This document shows, piece by piece, positions 25,400 to 32,694 of a DNA stretch of 64,000 bases. Under the pieces are notes generated by a model. The model was not told where the DNA came from. It was given only the letters and a program-made list of their open reading frames with translations, and ran no database searches. Origin of the DNA: UBA6912 sp041611095 (lineage in GTDB: Bacteria > Actinomycetota > Acidimicrobiia > Spongiisociales > UBA5794); NCBI GenBank assembly GCA_041611095.1, contig JBFINP010000009.1, forward strand, positions 1-64,000, written 5' to 3'. Position 1 is the first letter of the stretch, and every line of letters begins with the position of its first letter. The position numbers were made by a program, and so were the translations under genes.

Positions 25400-26433
25400 A
25401 CATCCCTCCAGTCGAGGATGACCTTGGCGCACTCGCCGGAACGCATGACATCGAAGGCGGACTCGTACTCGGTGAACGGGAAGGTGTGCGTGATGACGGG
25501 GGAGACGTCGAGGCCTGTCTGCAGCATCGCCAGCATCTTGTACCAGGTCTCGAACATCTTGCGCCCGTAGATCCCTTTCAGGGTGATGCCCTTGAAGATG
25601 ATGTCGTTCCAATCGATCGGGGTGGCGGCGTTCGCCTCCGGGATGCCGAGGAGGGCGATGTTGCCGCCGTTGTTCATCGTCGAGATCATCTGGTGGAGCG
25701 CCGCCGGCGACCCCGACATCTCCAGGCCCACGTCGAAGCCCTCTCGCATTCCGAGCAGCGACATCGTGTGCAGGAGGTCATCGCGGGACACGTTCACGGC
25801 GTGGTCGGCGCCCATCTTGTCGGCGATGCCTAGGCGGTAGTCGTTGATGTCGGTGACGACGACGTAGCGGGCGCCGACGTGGCGGGCGATGGCGACGGAC
25901 ATCATCCCGATCGGCCCCGCACCCGTGACGAGAACGTCCTCGCCGACCAGGTCGAAGCTCAGCGCCGTGTGCGTCGCGTTGCCGAGCGGGTCGAGGATGC
26001 TGGCGATCTCGTCGGGGATCTCGTCGGGGATGGGTTGGACGTTGTCGCCCGGGATGGCGACGTACTCGGCGAACGCACCGGGCCGGTTGACACCTACCCC
26101 GATGGTGTTGATGCAGAAGTGACGCCGGCCCGCCTGGCAGTTGCGGCAGCGGCCGCACACGACGTGGCCCTCGCCGGAGACTCGCTGGCCGAGCTCCAGG
26201 CCCTCGACCTCGCTGCCGATCTCGGCGACGACGCCCACGTACTCGTGGCCGACCGCCATCGGGATCGGGATCGTCGCTTGCGCCCATTCGTCCCAGTTGA
26301 CGATGTGGACGTCGGTGCCGCAGATCGAGGTCTGGGTGACGCGGATGAGCACGTCGTTGGGGCCGACGCTCGGCTTGGGGATCTCCTCGAGCCAGATCCC
26401 GGGCTCCGGCTTCGCCTTGACGAGCGCCTTCAC
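25396..26433 (-). CDS. tdh: L-threonine 3-dehydrogenase
   Basis: This 345-residue zinc alcohol dehydrogenase oxidises threonine to 2-amino-3-ketobutyrate with NAD+. The catalytic zinc region is TSICGTDVHIVNWDEWA and GHEYVGVV, the structural zinc site is CGRCRNCQAGRRHFC, and the NAD site is VLVTGAGPIGMMSVAIA. The threonine-dehydrogenase-type NWDEWAQ is diagnostic. The GTG start overlaps the kbl stop. Its product goes straight to Kbl; the unstable intermediate makes close coupling useful. Confidence 0.94.
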   Translation of the reverse strand: MKALVKAKPEPGIWLEEIPKPSVGPNDVLIRVTQTSICGTDVHIVNWDEWAQATIPIPMAVGHEYVGVVAEIGSEVEGLELGQRVSGEGHVVCGRCRNCQAGRRHFCINTIGVGVNRPGAFAEYVAIPGDNVQPIPDEIPDEIASILDPLGNATHTALSFDLVGEDVLVTGAGPIGMMSVAIARHVGARYVVVTDINDYRLGIADKMGADHAVNVSRDDLLHTMSLLGMREGFDVGLEMSGSPAALHQMISTMNNGGNIALLGIPEANAATPIDWNDIIFKGITLKGIYGRKMFETWYKMLAMLQTGLDVSPVITHTFPFTEYESAFDVMRSGECAKVILDWRDV

Positions 26434-27620
26434 TGCACCACCCCCAGCTCCCGGCCGACCTTGGTGAAGGCGGCAATGGCCCGGTCGAGGTGGTCGCGTT
26501 GGTGCGCTGCCGACATCTGGGTGCGGATGCGCGCCTCGTCGCGGGGCACGACGGGGAACGAGAAGCCGATCACATAGATCCCCTCGGCGAGCAGCCGGTT
26601 GGCCATCTCGGTGGCGAGCTTGGCGTCGCCGAGCATCACGGGGATGATCGGGTGTCCGGCCCCGGCCAGGGTGAACCCGGCGGCCGCCATCTCGGTTCGG
26701 AAGTACTCCGAGTTCTCCTGCAGCCTCCGGCGCAACTCGTCGGATTCAGAGAGCATCTCGAGTGTGCGGATCGCCGTGGCGGCGATCACCGGGGGGACGG
26801 TGTTCGAGAAGAGGTAGGGGCGAGAGCGCTGCCGGAGCCATTCGACGATCTCGCTGCGTCCTGACGTGTACCCGCCGGAGGCGCCGCCGAGGGCCTTGCC
26901 GAGAGTGCCGGTGACGATGTCGATCCGGTCGGTGACGCCCCAGTAGTCCGGCGTCCCGCCGCCATGGTCACCGATGAACCCGACGGCGTGGGAATCGTCC
27001 ACCATCACCAAAGCGTCGTACGCGTCGGCCAGGTCGCAGATCGCCGGCAGGTTGGCCACGATGCCGTCCATCGAGAAGACGCCGTCGGTGGCGATGAGCT
27101 TGAAGCGGGCGTCCTTGGCGGCCTCGAGCTGACGGCCGAGATCCTCCATGTCGTTGTTGGCGTAGCGGAAGCGCTGCGCCTTGGAGAGCCGGACCCCGTC
27201 GATGATCGAGGCATGGTTGAGCGAGTCGGAGATGACGGCGTCCTCGGCCCCGAGCAGCGTCTCGAACAGGCCGCCGTTGGCGTCGAAGCACGACGTGTAG
27301 AGGATGGTCGCCTCGGTGCCCAGGAACCGGCTGATGGCGGCCTCGAGCTCTGTGTGGACGGTCTGGGTGCCGCAGATGAAACGCACCGAGGCCATTCCGA
27401 ACCCGTAGCGCTGTACCGATGCGGCCGCCGTTTCGATCAGCTCTGCGTCGTTGGCCAGACCGAGGTAGTTGTTGGCGCAGAGGTTGATCACCTTGCTGCC
27501 GTCCTCGAGCGTGATGACGGCGTCCTGCTGGGATGCGATGACCCGCTCGGCCTTGTAGAGCCCGGACTCGTGGAGCTCGGCGGTCTGGTCGGCGAGATGC
27601 TGGAGAAACTGCTGGTTCAT
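26430..27620 (-). CDS. kbl: 2-amino-3-ketobutyrate CoA ligase (glycine C-acetyltransferase)
   Basis: Kbl cleaves 2-amino-3-ketobutyrate with CoA to glycine and acetyl-CoA, completing threonine breakdown with Tdh. The 396-residue PLP enzyme shows NLCANNYLGLANDAELIE near residue 45, MVDDSHAVGFIGDHGGGTPDYWG and the PLP-lysine block DIVTGTLGKALGGASGGYT. An excellent ribosome site (GGAGGTGAC) precedes the ATG. It is the first gene of kbl-tdh-DUF3052-small protein, all joined by GTGA overlaps downstream of kbl. Confidence 0.95.
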   Translation of the reverse strand: MNQQFLQHLADQTAELHESGLYKAERVIASQQDAVITLEDGSKVINLCANNYLGLANDAELIETAAASVQRYGFGMASVRFICGTQTVHTELEAAISRFLGTEATILYTSCFDANGGLFETLLGAEDAVISDSLNHASIIDGVRLSKAQRFRYANNDMEDLGRQLEAAKDARFKLIATDGVFSMDGIVANLPAICDLADAYDALVMVDDSHAVGFIGDHGGGTPDYWGVTDRIDIVTGTLGKALGGASGGYTSGRSEIVEWLRQRSRPYLFSNTVPPVIAATAIRTLEMLSESDELRRRLQENSEYFRTEMAAAGFTLAGAGHPIIPVMLGDAKLATEMANRLLAEGIYVIGFSFPVVPRDEARIRTQMSAAHQRDHLDRAIAAFTKVGRELGVVQ

Positions 27621-27657
27621 GTCACCTCCGCCGCCGAGTCTACGAACGGTCGGCGCG

Positions 27658-28230
27658 TCAGCCGCGAGCCATGGCGTAGAAGTCGGGGTTGGGCTGCAGC
27701 GAGGTGAGGTTGGCCATCCGGTTGGAGTAGGCGAACAAGGCGGCGATCGCGCCGATGTCCCACACGTCTTCCTCGCCGAAACCGTGCTGAGCGAGATGAG
27801 CGAAGTCGTCGTCGGAAAGGGACGCCGAATCGGTGGCTACCTTGAGCGCGAATGCGAGCATCGCCTCGCTTCGTACATCGAGGCCGGCCTTTCGGTAGTT
27901 AACGGCGATCTGGTCGGCCAGCAGTGGGTCCTTGGCCCGGATTCGCAGGATCGCTCCGTGGGCGACGACGCAGTAGAGGCAATCATTGGCCGCGCTCGTG
28001 GCGACGACGATCATCTCCCGCTCCGCCTTGGTCAACCCCGACTCCTTCTCCATCAGCGCATCGTGGAGTTGGAGGAAACCCCGCAGCTCCTCGGGTCGAT
28101 GGGCCATGGCGAGGAACACGTTCGGGACGAACCCCGTCTTCTCCTGGATCTCGAGCATGCGCTCCCGCAGGTCGTCCGGGACATCGTCGAGGTCGGGGAC
28201 GGGGAAGCGGCTGATGGGCTGGTCGGGCAC
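27658..28230 (-). CDS. AhpD-like alkylhydroperoxidase-family protein
   Basis: This 190-residue protein has the carboxymuconolactone decarboxylase/AhpD fold with the redox motif CLYCVVAHGAI (CxxC..H) near residues 85-95. Such peroxidase-related proteins (uncharacterised peroxidase-related family) reduce hydroperoxides through the CxxC pair. The GTG start has GAGGAG five bases upstream. It lies 37 bases before kbl on the same strand and might be transcribed with it. Confidence 0.82.
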   Translation of the reverse strand: MPDQPISRFPVPDLDDVPDDLRERMLEIQEKTGFVPNVFLAMAHRPEELRGFLQLHDALMEKESGLTKAEREMIVVATSAANDCLYCVVAHGAILRIRAKDPLLADQIAVNYRKAGLDVRSEAMLAFALKVATDSASLSDDDFAHLAQHGFGEEDVWDIGAIAALFAYSNRMANLTSLQPNPDFYAMARG

Positions 28231-28301
28231 GGAGGCTCCTCAGGTCGCTGGCGAGGGGTCACGCTACCCATCGCATAGGATCGGCGGCGAGGAGGTGCCG
28301 A

Positions 28302-28337
28302 GTGGGCAACGTGGCCCCTGTCGCCGCACCACGATGA
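28302..28337 (+). CDS. Putative 11-residue leader peptide
   Basis: A GTG at 28302 with a strong ribosome site (AGGAGG, six-base spacing) and a TAGGAT -10 box at 28276-28281 opens a frame MGNVAPVAAPR. Its TGA overlaps the ATG of the next gene (ATGA), which has no ribosome site of its own. Translation of the kinase-like gene is therefore likely to depend on reading this leader. Confidence 0.5.
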   Translation: MGNVAPVAAPR

Positions 28338-29365
28338 GCGCACATCCCGTGCCGGTGCCACACACTGCTCGCGACCTCACGGCGGAAGTGCTTGGCGCCG
28401 CGCTGAGGCGACCGCTCGAGGTCATGGCCGTCGAGCGCATCGGGCAGCCCTACGGGTTCGCCGGTGAGACCTACCGCATCGACTTGCTCGACGGCGACGA
28501 GCGGCTGGCGGTGGTCGCCAAGCTATGGACGGTTCGGTCGATCTCCGACGCGACCGAGATCGAGTTCTACCGCCGGGTTGCGCCCGCGACACCGGTGCGA
28601 CTCCCGTCGTTCCACCACGGTGGCGTCAGCGTGGATGCCCGGAGGGCCTGGATCGTCCTGGAGGCCCTCGACGGGCACCGGCAAGGAGACGAGCTCACTG
28701 CAGAGCCGCTGAATGTGGTGCTCGACCTCGCGGCGACGATGGCCCGGATTCACGCCGCATGGTGGGACCGGGTCGGCATTCACACATGGCTGCCGCCGGC
28801 AATGGTGCTGCAGCGCGATGCCGACTACGTCACGAGCCGCCGCGAAGAGTATCTCCGCCGCTTCGGTGCGATCCCGGATCCGCTGACCCACGCGTTGTTC
28901 GAGGCGATCCCGGAGGCGCTCCCCATCGCGGGAGAAGTCCTCTCGGACGCTCCCGGCACGGTGGTTCACCAGGACCTCTCTCTCGACAACGTGTTGTTCC
29001 TCCAGCCGGACGACACGCCGGTCGTGATCGACTGGGCGAGATGCGGGCGAGGGCCCGCCGTCCTCGATCTGGCGTCGCTGCTCCATGGCGTCGCACCCCT
29101 CGAGGCCCTCGGTGATGTCGTCGAACGGTACAGCCAGGTTCTCCGGGCCTCGAGGAGCGTCGCCATCGGTGACGAGACTCTCGACCGCTGGCTCGGAGGC
29201 GCCATGATCCACGAGTTCGCCACGAGGACGCTCGGCGTCGCACGGTGGAAGGCCAATTCGCCCCGAGGGCTCCAGATCCTCGACCGCTGGACCGCACGCC
29301 TTGTCGAGGTGACGGGGGCGTGGCACGAGCTGCAGCCGTCAATCGTTCAGCGAATCCTGGGGTGA
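28334..29365 (+). CDS. Aminoglycoside-phosphotransferase-like kinase (APH fold)
   Basis: This 343-residue protein has the APH/choline-kinase fold. The catalytic loop is VVHQDLSLDNVLF and the metal-binding site is VVIDWARCGRGPAVLDLA; IGQPYGFAGETYRIDL marks the nucleotide-binding loop. Similar ecdysteroid-kinase-like proteins phosphorylate small hydroxylated molecules. Nothing indicates antibiotic resistance specifically. The ATG overlaps the stop of an 11-codon leader. It converges on the lipoprotein gene. Confidence 0.75.
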   Translation: MSAHPVPVPHTARDLTAEVLGAALRRPLEVMAVERIGQPYGFAGETYRIDLLDGDERLAVVAKLWTVRSISDATEIEFYRRVAPATPVRLPSFHHGGVSVDARRAWIVLEALDGHRQGDELTAEPLNVVLDLAATMARIHAAWWDRVGIHTWLPPAMVLQRDADYVTSRREEYLRRFGAIPDPLTHALFEAIPEALPIAGEVLSDAPGTVVHQDLSLDNVLFLQPDDTPVVIDWARCGRGPAVLDLASLLHGVAPLEALGDVVERYSQVLRASRSVAIGDETLDRWLGGAMIHEFATRTLGVARWKANSPRGLQILDRWTARLVEVTGAWHELQPSIVQRILG

Positions 29366-29371
29366 CGGGCG

Positions 29372-30148
29372 TCAGCCATCCCTTCCGAACGAGTCCAAGC
29401 TCGATGGCGACGGCGGCCACGGCCGCTCCAGCGGCGGGAGGGTGTGGCCGTCGAGCAGGGTGCGCTCGCCCAGAGGCTCGCCCAGCTCGACCGTCACTCG
29501 GTGCCAAGGGTTCGACGGGCACGCAGCGTCGCCGGCGACCGGCTCGACGAGGACGGTGATCGTGATGGTATCCATTGTCGTGGCGACCACGGGAACGATG
29601 TCGCGGCCTGTGGGCGGCTCTCCGGAAGCGCAGTCCTGCTCGTTGATCAGGATCTCCAGCACCGTGGTGTCGGGATGAGGCTCGACGTCGGGGTCGAGGA
29701 TCCACGTGGCGTTGCCAAAGCCCGGGGCATCGAGCTCGATGCGGCATTGTCCCCAGCCCTCCGGCTGCCAGACATCGCCCTCCCGGACGAACGTCGCGAC
29801 TGCATAGGGCGGCGTGTCTACCGGCGGCTCGAACCTCGGTGTCCCGAACAACACCAGCGTCGTGTCGGTGCGCTCGCTGATCAACCAGTCGTACTCATCG
29901 AAGAACGCCGCCTCCCCTCGGACAACAGCCAGGACCTGGTCGAGGGCGGCTTGGGCGTCGGCGTCGAGCGGAGTCGAGGGCGGTTCGGGACGGGTCGGGT
30001 CGTCGAAGACGACGGCGCCGCAGGAGGCGGTCAATTCAAGGTGGGGCGCGAGGGTTGTCGATGGAAAGGTGGGCGTCGTCCCGGCGCCGTTGCTGCATGC
30101 GGCGAGGAAGATCGTCACGGCCGTGAACAACGCTCGTATCCCGGACAT
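29372..30148 (-). CDS. Putative lipoprotein, unknown function
   Basis: This 258-residue protein begins MSGIRALFTAVTIFLAACSN with a typical lipobox (LAAC), then a Thr/Pro/Ser spacer and a domain of beta strands with several Cys (SCGAVVF, WGQCRIEL, QDCASGE, DAACPSNPWHRVTVEL). The Cys residues could form disulfides outside the cell. An ATG at 30175 would add nine residues. The sequence resembles other actinomycete lipoproteins of no known role. It is divergent from the SRPBCC gene. Confidence 0.7.
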   Translation of the reverse strand: MSGIRALFTAVTIFLAACSNGAGTTPTFPSTTLAPHLELTASCGAVVFDDPTRPEPPSTPLDADAQAALDQVLAVVRGEAAFFDEYDWLISERTDTTLVLFGTPRFEPPVDTPPYAVATFVREGDVWQPEGWGQCRIELDAPGFGNATWILDPDVEPHPDTTVLEILINEQDCASGEPPTGRDIVPVVATTMDTITITVLVEPVAGDAACPSNPWHRVTVELGEPLGERTLLDGHTLPPLERPWPPSPSSLDSFGRDG

Positions 30149-30185
30149 GTGGGTATGACGTCGACCGAGGGTCATGGGGTTCCGG

Positions 30186-30191
30186 TACGCT
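30186..30191 (+). promoter_or_regulatory. -10 box of leaderless promoter for the SRPBCC gene
   Basis: TACGCT lies seven bases before the ATG at 30199, so transcription should begin at or next to the start codon. Confidence 0.55.
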
Positions 30192-30198
30192 TCTCTTC

Positions 30199-30693
30199 AT
30201 GGTGAAGTTCGCCGACGGTGCGGTGGTCGAGGTCGAAACGGACATCGTGGCGGCACCCGAAGCCGTCTGGCGACTCGTGACGGACATCAACGTCTCGGCC
30301 CGATTCCAGGAAGAGTTCCAGGGTGCCCAATGGATCGACGAGGGCCCGGCGCTCGGAGCGAGGTTCCGGGGACGTAATGCCCGCCGCGGTCGGGAGTGGG
30401 AGACCACCTCGTGGGTGGTCGCCTACGAGCCCCAGCAAATGTTCGGTTGGGCGGTGAGCGACCCGGACAACCCTGGTGCCACCTGGACGTTCACACTCGA
30501 ACCCCGAGATGCGGGCACCAGGCTTGTCTACCGGCGCCGCCTCGGCCCCGGGCCGAGCGGGCTGACCCGGGTCATCGAGGCCGAACCGGAGCGGGAAGCG
30601 GAGTTCATCGCCCGCCGCAACGAGACCCACAGGCGCCACATGCAGGCTGTCGTCGACGGCATTCGCGGTCTCGCCGAGGGCGCCACCGGGTAG
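30199..30693 (+). CDS. SRPBCC (START/Bet v1-like) family protein
   Basis: This 164-residue soluble protein has the polyketide-cyclase/dehydrase-type helix-grip fold: VEVETDIVAAPEAVWRLVTDINVSARF at the N-terminus, then GARFRGRN, EWETTSWVVAYEPQQMFGWAV, TWTFTLEPRDAGTRLVYRRRL and a long C-terminal helix. The family binds hydrophobic ligands; the ligand is not predictable. The start follows a TACGCT box with no ribosome site, consistent with a leaderless mRNA. Confidence 0.82.
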   Translation: MVKFADGAVVEVETDIVAAPEAVWRLVTDINVSARFQEEFQGAQWIDEGPALGARFRGRNARRGREWETTSWVVAYEPQQMFGWAVSDPDNPGATWTFTLEPRDAGTRLVYRRRLGPGPSGLTRVIEAEPEREAEFIARRNETHRRHMQAVVDGIRGLAEGATG

Positions 30694-30864
30694 CTCCCCG
30701 TCTACCTGCGATCGCTCCCGACGGGATCGAAACAAAAAGGGTCGCCCCGCCGTAGTCGTGGAACGCAGCCGGTTCGATGCTGGGGAGAGCACAGGAGCTC
30801 TCGTGAGCGTGTCGCCCAAACACCCGTCTTCGATGGTCTATGAGGATGAAGGCGCAGGAGAGGC

Positions 30865-31051
30865 ATGCGCGGTGTCGTGGCCACCGACCGGGAGTTCACT
30901 CGCTTCGTCAAAGAGACCGAGCCCCGTCTCTCCCTCGCGCTGGCCGCAGCCTACGGCGTGGAGGTAGGCGCCGAGACCACGGCCGACGCACTGGCGTGGG
31001 CCTGGGAGCACTGGGAGCAAGTGCGTTCGTGTCTCGACCAAGGAGGTCGTT
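30865..31051 (+). pseudogene. Truncated RNA polymerase sigma factor (ECF-type N-terminus only)
   Basis: From the ATG at 30865 (GGAGAGG upstream) the frame reads a sigma-factor region 2 start: FTRFVKETEPRLSLALAAAYGVEVGAETTADALAWAWEHWEQVR. Typical ECF proteins continue with about 110 more residues including region 4. Here similarity stops after the WEQVR segment, and the DNA goes directly into the ribosome site and start of the next gene at 31052. The frame continues to 31284 but that part is out-of-frame reading of the next gene. An internal deletion is the simplest explanation. Confidence 0.65.
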
Positions 31052-31573
31052 GTGGACACCCTGCAGAGGAAACCATCAGAAGCGATCGACACACGGGTTC
31101 AGACGCTGGAGCGGAGAGGCCGCTGGCTGCTCGCCGCTTTGGCGCTCGTACTCGTGGCCGGCGCAGTCGCCATCGGCTGGCTGGTCGTCGAGAACCGCAG
31201 CCTGAGCTCGGATCTCGATGCAGCGGTGTACCCGCTCGAGGCCGAGTTGACGGCTCGCGAGCAGCACATGATGGATGTCGTTGACCGCTACTGGGTCGCG
31301 TGGGAGGCGGATGACTTCGAAACCATCATGGAGATGTACTCGCCGACCGCAGTTCATGTGACGGCGGGAACCGCTTCGAGCAACGAGGACGGCCGCCTAC
31401 GGCGGACACTGGAAGCGTGGCGAGACCTGGGCATCGCTGACATCGACGTCGTGCGGGTGTGGGTCGTCGGGAGCAACGCGTTCTCCCTGACCGACAACCC
31501 CTCGTGGGGTCTCATGGTCACTCAATTCACGTTCGGCAGCGGAGCCGAGCCGCTCATCGAGCGCACCGAGTAG
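31052..31573 (+). CDS. Membrane-anchored SnoaL/NTF2-like protein
   Basis: This 173-residue protein has a cytoplasmic coiled N-terminus (LQRKPSEAIDTRVQTLERRG), one transmembrane helix (about residues 27-48) and an external domain resembling SnoaL/NTF2: MMDVVDRYWVAWEADDFETIMEMYSPTAVHVTAG. AAGGAGG lies five bases before the GTG. It sits right behind the sigma-factor remnant, so it may be the former target or partner of that regulator. Ligand or activity is unknown. Confidence 0.7.
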   Translation: MDTLQRKPSEAIDTRVQTLERRGRWLLAALALVLVAGAVAIGWLVVENRSLSSDLDAAVYPLEAELTAREQHMMDVVDRYWVAWEADDFETIMEMYSPTAVHVTAGTASSNEDGRLRRTLEAWRDLGIADIDVVRVWVVGSNAFSLTDNPSWGLMVTQFTFGSGAEPLIERTE

Positions 31574-31588
31574 CGACCGCGGCAATCA

Positions 31589-31620
31589 ACAGGGCCCGCC
31601 GGTGGATCGGCGGGCCCTGT
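31589..31620. terminator. Bidirectional hairpin terminator
   Basis: Thirteen-base perfect arms (ACAGGGCCCGCCG / CGGCGGGCCCTGT) with a six-base loop lie between two convergent genes ending at 31573 (+) and 31626 (-). The position fits termination from both sides. Confidence 0.8.
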
Positions 31621-31625
31621 CGCCA

Positions 31626-32618
31626 TTAGGCCAGCGCCGGCATCACCTTGCTGGCGAACAGCTCGAGGCTGCTCTGGTCGTAGGCGAGGTCCTGGAAGTA
31701 GACGATGGCGTAGTCCATGCCCGCCGCCTCCCATTCCATGAGATGCTCGATGATCTGATCCGGCGTCCCGACGATGCCGGCGCCCTTGACGTAGTTGTTG
31801 TCGAACATCTCGTCGACCTTGTCGGCACCCACGACCGGCGTGAAGTGCTCTTTGACCCACGCAGATCGCTCGGCAACCTCGTCCTCGGTCTCGCCGATGA
31901 CGATGTTGAAGTTTGACGTTCGCACGATGGCATCGACGTCCCGGCCGACGTCCTTGCAGTGGTCGGCGAGGATCTCGCTCTTGCGCTCGAACTCGGCCAA
32001 GTCGTACCCGAAGTTGGTGTAGTCGGCGTACTGCGCGGCGATGTTCAGCGTGATCTTCTCGCCGCCTCCCGCGATCCACATCGGGATCATCGGCTGCTGC
32101 ACCGGCTTGGGCCGGCACAGGGCGCCGCCGAGCCGGTAGTGCTCGCCCTCGTAGTGGGCCTCGTCCTCGGTCCACATGAGGCGCATGATCTCGACGGCCT
32201 CACGTAACCGGGCGAGCCGCACCGAGCCCTTGCGGAACTCGTAGCCGTAGCCGTCGTACTCGTGCTCGTACCAGCCCGCGCCGATGCCCATCTCGAGCCG
32301 GCCGTTCGAAATGGCATCGATCGACGCCGCCACCTTGGCCAGGTACGCCGGCGGGCGGTAGGAGTTGCAGGTGCACATCTGCCCGATCCGAACCGTGTCG
32401 GTGGTCGCTGCCAGCGCCGCCATCAGGGTCCACGCCTCGTAGACGGGCTCCTGGGTCGGACGGGGAACCGGGTGGAAGTGGTCGTAGACCCATACCGACT
32501 CGAATCCGACGCGCTCTATCGCCCGAGCCGAGTCGAGGATGGTGGGCCAGTGCTGGTCGACCGGCAATCCCATGAGATCATGGCGCCAGCCTTGGGGGGT
32601 GAAAGCTCCGAAACGCAT
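31626..32618 (-). CDS. F420-dependent LLM-class oxidoreductase
   Basis: This 330-residue luciferase-like monooxygenase-fold enzyme probably uses coenzyme F420. Blocks include RVGFESVWVYDHFHPV, TVRIGQMCTCNSYRPPAYLAKVAASIDAISNGRLEMGIGAGWYEHEYDGYG and the ending IVGTPDQIIEHLMEW. The reaction is likely hydride transfer to or from an unknown alcohol, aldehyde or unsaturated compound. The ATG lies exactly six bases after TAGGGT, a textbook leaderless arrangement. Confidence 0.86.
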   Translation of the reverse strand: MRFGAFTPQGWRHDLMGLPVDQHWPTILDSARAIERVGFESVWVYDHFHPVPRPTQEPVYEAWTLMAALAATTDTVRIGQMCTCNSYRPPAYLAKVAASIDAISNGRLEMGIGAGWYEHEYDGYGYEFRKGSVRLARLREAVEIMRLMWTEDEAHYEGEHYRLGGALCRPKPVQQPMIPMWIAGGGEKITLNIAAQYADYTNFGYDLAEFERKSEILADHCKDVGRDVDAIVRTSNFNIVIGETEDEVAERSAWVKEHFTPVVGADKVDEMFDNNYVKGAGIVGTPDQIIEHLMEWEAAGMDYAIVYFQDLAYDQSSLELFASKVMPALA

Positions 32619-32624
32619 CGAAGG

Positions 32625-32630
32625 ACCCTA
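32625..32630 (-). promoter_or_regulatory. -10 box of leaderless promoter for the F420 oxidoreductase
   Basis: TAGGGT on the minus strand is six bases from the ATG at 32618; the seventh base, the expected start of transcription, is the A of ATG. Confidence 0.6.
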
Positions 32631-32647
32631 CCGCCTCTAGACGCGTG

Positions 32648-32676
32648 AGCGCCCGGAGCAGATCGCTCCGGGCGCT
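32648..32676 (-). terminator. Hairpin terminator after the flavin halogenase-like gene
   Basis: Twelve-base perfect arms (AGCGCCCGGAGC / GCTCCGGGCGCT) with loop AGATC lie 19 bases past the stop at 32695. The F420 oxidoreductase promoter follows, separating the two units. Confidence 0.75.
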
Positions 32677-32694
32677 TCCCCGAGATCGAAGCCG

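Noticed and set aside
28334..29365. Aminoglycoside resistance gene
   Set aside because: Only the general APH fold is visible; such kinases act on many small molecules and there is no mobile-element context.
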